Of a stretch of DNA of 64,000 bases, positions 60,465 through 64,000 are shown piece after piece; position 1 is the first letter of the stretch, and each line of letters begins with the position of its first letter. The stretch is taken from NCBI GenBank assembly GCA_008933995.1, contig WARS01000031.1:1-64000 (forward strand), read 5' to 3'. The notes below the pieces were generated by a model, which was given only the letters and a program-made list of their open reading frames with translations, was not told the origin of the DNA and did no database searches. The position numbers and the translations under genes were made by a program. The stretch is from Datnioides undecimradiatus (taxonomy: Eukaryota > Chordata > Actinopteri > Lobotiformes > Datnioididae).

Positions 60465-61160
60465 CATAATAATAATAATAATAATAATTTTAATTGTGCA
60501 AAAGAGCAAATTAATAAATATAATAACTACAATTAATTATAACCTATGATTAAAATAGATGATTGGTTGTGTGTTTAGTTGCCCATAGATTTGAATTATG
60601 CATATACAGTATAACAGGCTTCATTACAACAGCGCAGGCAGCGAAATGAAACATTGATTCACATGTCTGGAATTCTTCACTAAGATGAATTTGCCGCCTT
60701 TTGCTGTGTTGAAACAGACCCAACAATCAACATTTAATGAAGTTTCACTGCAGAGTCAGAATAAGTCAACGAGCGAGAAGCAAAAGCGAGAAAGACAGAG
60801 GGAGAGAAGGAGCAGAGAGGGAGAGGGAGGGGAAATGAAAGAAAAGAAGAAAAGTTGATTTATTTATCTTAAATGACCACCGTGTGACCTTTACCCTCCC
60901 CCAAATATTTCTGTTCGCTCTGTACTTCCAGACATTTTTTTTTTTGGCGAGCTTCACTTTCAACTGCGTTTATAGAAACGATTTAAAAAAAAAATGCAGG
61001 TAATGTAATATTAATCGCGATTTGCTGATATAAAATGCAATATTTCCAGACAGCTATCGGGTGTTTCAGGGGGAAGCAGGCGGATGGAGGAAGCTGCTGT
61101 TTAACAGCACAGAAAGCTGCTCCTCGTTAGCTGATGGAGAGAGAAGAGTGAGCGACCCTT
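58798..61160. other. pou4f1 3' UTR and downstream flank
   Basis: Several AATAAA signals follow the stop (58823-58828, 59323-59328, 59525-59530). The first is only 26 bases after the stop, so one of the later ones is likelier. Beyond about 59550 the DNA is AT-rich with no gene. A GA-rich patch lies at 60775-60850. Confidence 0.45.
60431..60488. repeat. (AAT)n microsatellite
   Basis: A run of TAA/AAT trinucleotides with one interruption (CCAT). Confidence 0.95.
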
Positions 61161-61532
61161 GAACGTGAGTAAAACATTTTCTGTTGGACATTTGTCAGTC
61201 GTCAACAATCGAAAACGATAATATTCTTATGGTAAACTGTAGATTATTGCAATGCTGCGTGGTGTTGTCACTCCAACTCTGGACTGCTTCGACTGGTTAT
61301 TTTAAGTTTGTAAGAAATAAGAGCAAACGCTTCGAGGTGCAGTGTAAAGATTATTGGAGGGACATTTAAAAGCATGGTTACTGTCTTAATTAATCCCAGA
61401 ATATTCTTCCCAAGTATCATCTTTTTTTATTTTGTTGAAGCACAGACTGATCTGGAGAGAACGTCCGAGGAGGGTTAATTTGTTTAATTTCAGTTTCAAC
61501 ATCCGCAAATTCCATTCAGCAAACAGACACAG
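61161..61532. other. Intergenic, nothing recognised
   Basis: No gene is visible. A strong donor-like GTGAGT occurs at 61165-61170 after a G-rich stretch (61065-61160), but no partner can be established. Confidence 0.4.

Positions 61533-61573
<41 letters not shown>
61533..61573. repeat. (TATC)n microsatellite
   Basis: About ten uninterrupted TATC units. Confidence 0.95.
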
Positions 61574-61574
<1 letters not shown>

Positions 61575-61839
61575 GTTATTTTTATCTTCTGAGTTCAAAG
61601 TTTCCCCATCTAACACAACCTACCGAGAAACACACCTGCTGGCACTGGACACTCCCACGCGCGGCTCCACACGCGCCACATGGCAATAATTTCAGCACTA
61701 CGAACAGCTCCGCTGGCGGATTGAAGAGCAATGCATTATTGAAAGCTTCCATATCAAACAGCGCCTGGGGTGCTGTCTCTGCACAAGGGTTTTCTGGATG
61801 AAGCCGGACTGTCTGCCCGCACAATAGCCTCTTAACATG

Positions 61840-62200
61840 TTAATGGCTGTAGATGCCTGAGGTACCGTCCTCCCCAGCTGCCTGCTTCACCATATGTCAG
61901 CCCGTTACGACAGAGTCTCTAATCAGGGGATATTTCATCAGTAACTTACACCGATATCATAACCCTTAAAGCTCTATCAATACTGGGCCGCAGCATCGCC
62001 TGATCGTAGCTATAGGTATCGTTTTAGCCGCGGCCTGAGAGGCCCTCCCTTATATTCATGTCCACATAATTTAGGTGACGCCCCTCCGTCCCCCCCCTCT
62101 AACCTTTTCCTGCCTCCTCTCTGGTCCCATCCCATGATGCTTTTGGGTGTCCCGTCTGTACCTTAAAGTAACGAAAACGTCTTCAGTCATGTTAGTGCCA
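61840..62200. promoter_or_regulatory. Candidate enhancer with paired E-boxes
   Basis: This balanced, CG-containing, non-repetitive stretch lies 3.0-3.4 kb after pou4f1. It holds E-boxes CAGCTG (61875-61880) and CATATG (61891-61896) close together, plus several TAATC/ATCA homeodomain-type cores. Proneural bHLH factors act upstream of Brn3a in sensory precursors, which makes a pou4f1 enhancer plausible. No alignment evidence is available. Confidence 0.3.
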
Positions 62201-62208
62201 ACCAGGCC

Positions 62209-62210
<2 letters not shown>

Positions 62211-62254
<44 letters not shown>

Positions 62255-62271
62255 GTTGTTGTTATTATTAT
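62211..62271. repeat. (ATT)n microsatellite
   Basis: A TTA/ATT trinucleotide run interrupted once by GTTGTTG. Confidence 0.95.
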
Positions 62272-62399
62272 GTAACAATGTTCGCGATCCCACCTCGACA
62301 GCATTTATCGCTTCCTCTCCTTCCTCCCGTATCTCGCGCTGCCGCGATGGATTAATCATGGAGCCTACCAAAGGATCCTTCATAACTTAATTCCTTCAG

Positions 62400-63050
62400 G
62401 CTACTAATGGGGAGTAATTAATCTGGTTCGTGATGTAAATAAAGGAAATTGGATTCTGACAGACGAGATGAGAGTCTCTGACATCACGTCGCCAAATAAT
62501 GATTTCACCACACGTTATGTTAACGCAGGCGCTTAGATTTACGAGCGCGCGACTTTTTACTATAGCTCTGAGCGGGAGGGAGTGGGCCTGCCCTAATCGC
62601 AGCTGTTAGGCACCCAGGTTAAGATGGATTAGATCATTATAATTACAATTGACTAAGGCTACAAAGTAAAAAGAAACCGAGCGCGCTCGTGCAGTTTTTT
62701 TTTCTTGAATTGGCGTGTGCCTTGTTCTTGTCCTTGTTTCTGACATTGTTCTACTTCTGCAGTATATCTTAAAACAAAAACAAGAGCTCCTTATATGGAG
62801 GCCTGTTGATCTAACAATGCGCAGGAAGTTGTCATCTTTAATGAAATGTCAAACCGGGGATGTGGATGGGTAGATCCCCCAGATCTGCACTCATTTCCCA
62901 CTTATATTTGCTCAGTAATCCGCTGTGGCAGCCCTCCATCGCCCGGGACCCGGTTTGAGAGGCGATGCTGTTGACACAGAGGTATATTTCAATCACAGGG
63001 TCGAGCCAGTGAACAACTTATTTGTCTAATAAATCCGTCATTTAGTAAGA
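62400..63050. promoter_or_regulatory. Candidate regulatory stretches downstream of pou4f1
   Basis: Non-repetitive, moderately CG-containing sequence with GTAATTAATC (62414-62423), CAGCTG (62602-62607), and ATTATAATTACAATTG (62636-62651). A second balanced block spans 62870-63010. There is no coding frame. The call is by composition and motif only. Confidence 0.25.
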
Positions 63051-64000
63051 AAAATATTTGATCTTGGAGGGGCTGACCTCTTGTCATGTAGCGACTGGAC
63101 AGATAAAAATGGGTATATGTATTGCTTTATGGATATGCAGGTAGCCTGTATACCAAAAGGGCAATTTAGATTCCTATTTGTATGGAGCACGCATTATAAC
63201 AAAACAGATTCCAGCGTCTGCCCAGCACATATCATCTCATTGGAGCTGGAGGATACCACAAAGTTTCGTGTAGTTTGGACGAGAAATGCACGAAACCATT
63301 CAGAGGACGGATTCAAAACGTGTATTTCCTTTAGACTGAATAATATATAACTCTTTGCAGACAGAGGACAAACCATCGCTGCATTTGAAACACGTGATTA
63401 AGACAAAACAGACTAGTAAAAGTCATCACAGATAATTGTTAGTCACACGCAAACATATACACACAGACAAGCTGGTGGGAGTTTAGCACAATTCTGGGCA
63501 GCGCCACATACTTAGAATCTGAAACAACTGAAACGAGATAGCCTTTTACAGCAGCTTTAATTAGACTATAATATCATCCAAATGGCTTGAGCAGCTGAAG
63601 TCTGCAGAAAGCCAAATGGACATTTTTTTTTTTGTTGCTTTATAGAATTTCATTAGTCCAGTAACTGTAACTCAAAGCTGCGTAGAAATCAAAACCCATA
63701 AAAGCCGGGCACCATCTAAGGCAGTTTTAAATTTCTTTAATTTCTTCTGTATGCAGTCCAGTGTGTAGCGCCACAACTTAAAACCCGTCATCACTTTTAA
63801 CTGCAATCGTTTTTTTTTTTTACTGCACCACATTTAACAAGTTCACTCTAAATTAAAGTGAAACAAATCAAACGCTAGACCTTGAGACTTCAAAGAGACG
63901 GAAAGCCATCGACCAAGCACTCTGCAGTTTTATTTCATTCACCATCCAAGACTCTTAAGCTCTCTGACTCTAGTTGTTTCTTGCAGGTCAAGTGAGTCAA
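63051..64000. other. Intergenic, nothing recognised
   Basis: AT-rich DNA with T-runs at 63626-63635 and 63811-63821. The only open frames are short and unconvincing. The final bases TTCTTGCAGGTCAAG resemble a splice acceptor, so an exon starting near 63987 and continuing past the window cannot be excluded. Confidence 0.4.

Overview
This window is vertebrate nuclear DNA, almost certainly from a ray-finned (teleost) fish. It has three intron-containing genes with canonical GT-AG splicing, compact introns, abundant (CA)n, (TATC)n and (AAT)n microsatellites, and fish-like transposon remnants. Small introns and short spacing suggest a compact-genome percomorph, but that is inference. No bacterial, phage or CRISPR-like system is present.

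Three protein genes lie on the + strand in the order rbm26, obi1 (rnf219), pou4f1. From general knowledge, the same order and relative orientation occur on human chromosome 13q31, so this is conserved microsynteny. rbm26 (1662-10194, 22 coding exons, 1007 aa) encodes a nuclear RNA-binding protein with a PWI-like N-terminus, an RS region, a CCCH zinc finger and two RRMs. obi1 (51079-55447, 6 coding exons, 666 aa) encodes a RING E3 ligase acting on the origin recognition complex. pou4f1 (57270-58797, 2 exons, 367 aa) encodes the Brn3a POU-homeodomain neuronal transcription factor. Every exon junction was checked for reading phase, and all three models read through without a stop.

About 40 kb between rbm26 and obi1 (10731-50820) contains no supportable protein gene. 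It looks like a regulatory landscape, presumably for pou4f1. It holds scattered stretches of balanced composition with homeodomain or POU-like sites, microsatellites, a solo LTR with intact 5-bp target-site duplications (22814-23267), a hAT-like fragment (near 31390-31472), an isolated CpG-rich patch (44930-45165), an exon-like segment (23904-24138) and a TATA/CRE/YY1 cluster (38601-38717). The 5 kb after pou4f1 likewise has candidate enhancers and no gene.

The genes are not a pathway: rbm26 and obi1 are broadly expressed nuclear housekeeping genes, while pou4f1 is a developmental regulator. Their linkage is best explained by long-range pou4f1 enhancers lying around bystander genes. The most useful observations are the phase-proven GC-AG intron and the NAGNAG acceptor in rbm26, the solo LTR with its duplication, a perfect TCTCGCGAGA element upstream of pou4f1, and the candidate POU4-type sites in the desert. 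Conservation claims for noncoding stretches are by eye and untested.
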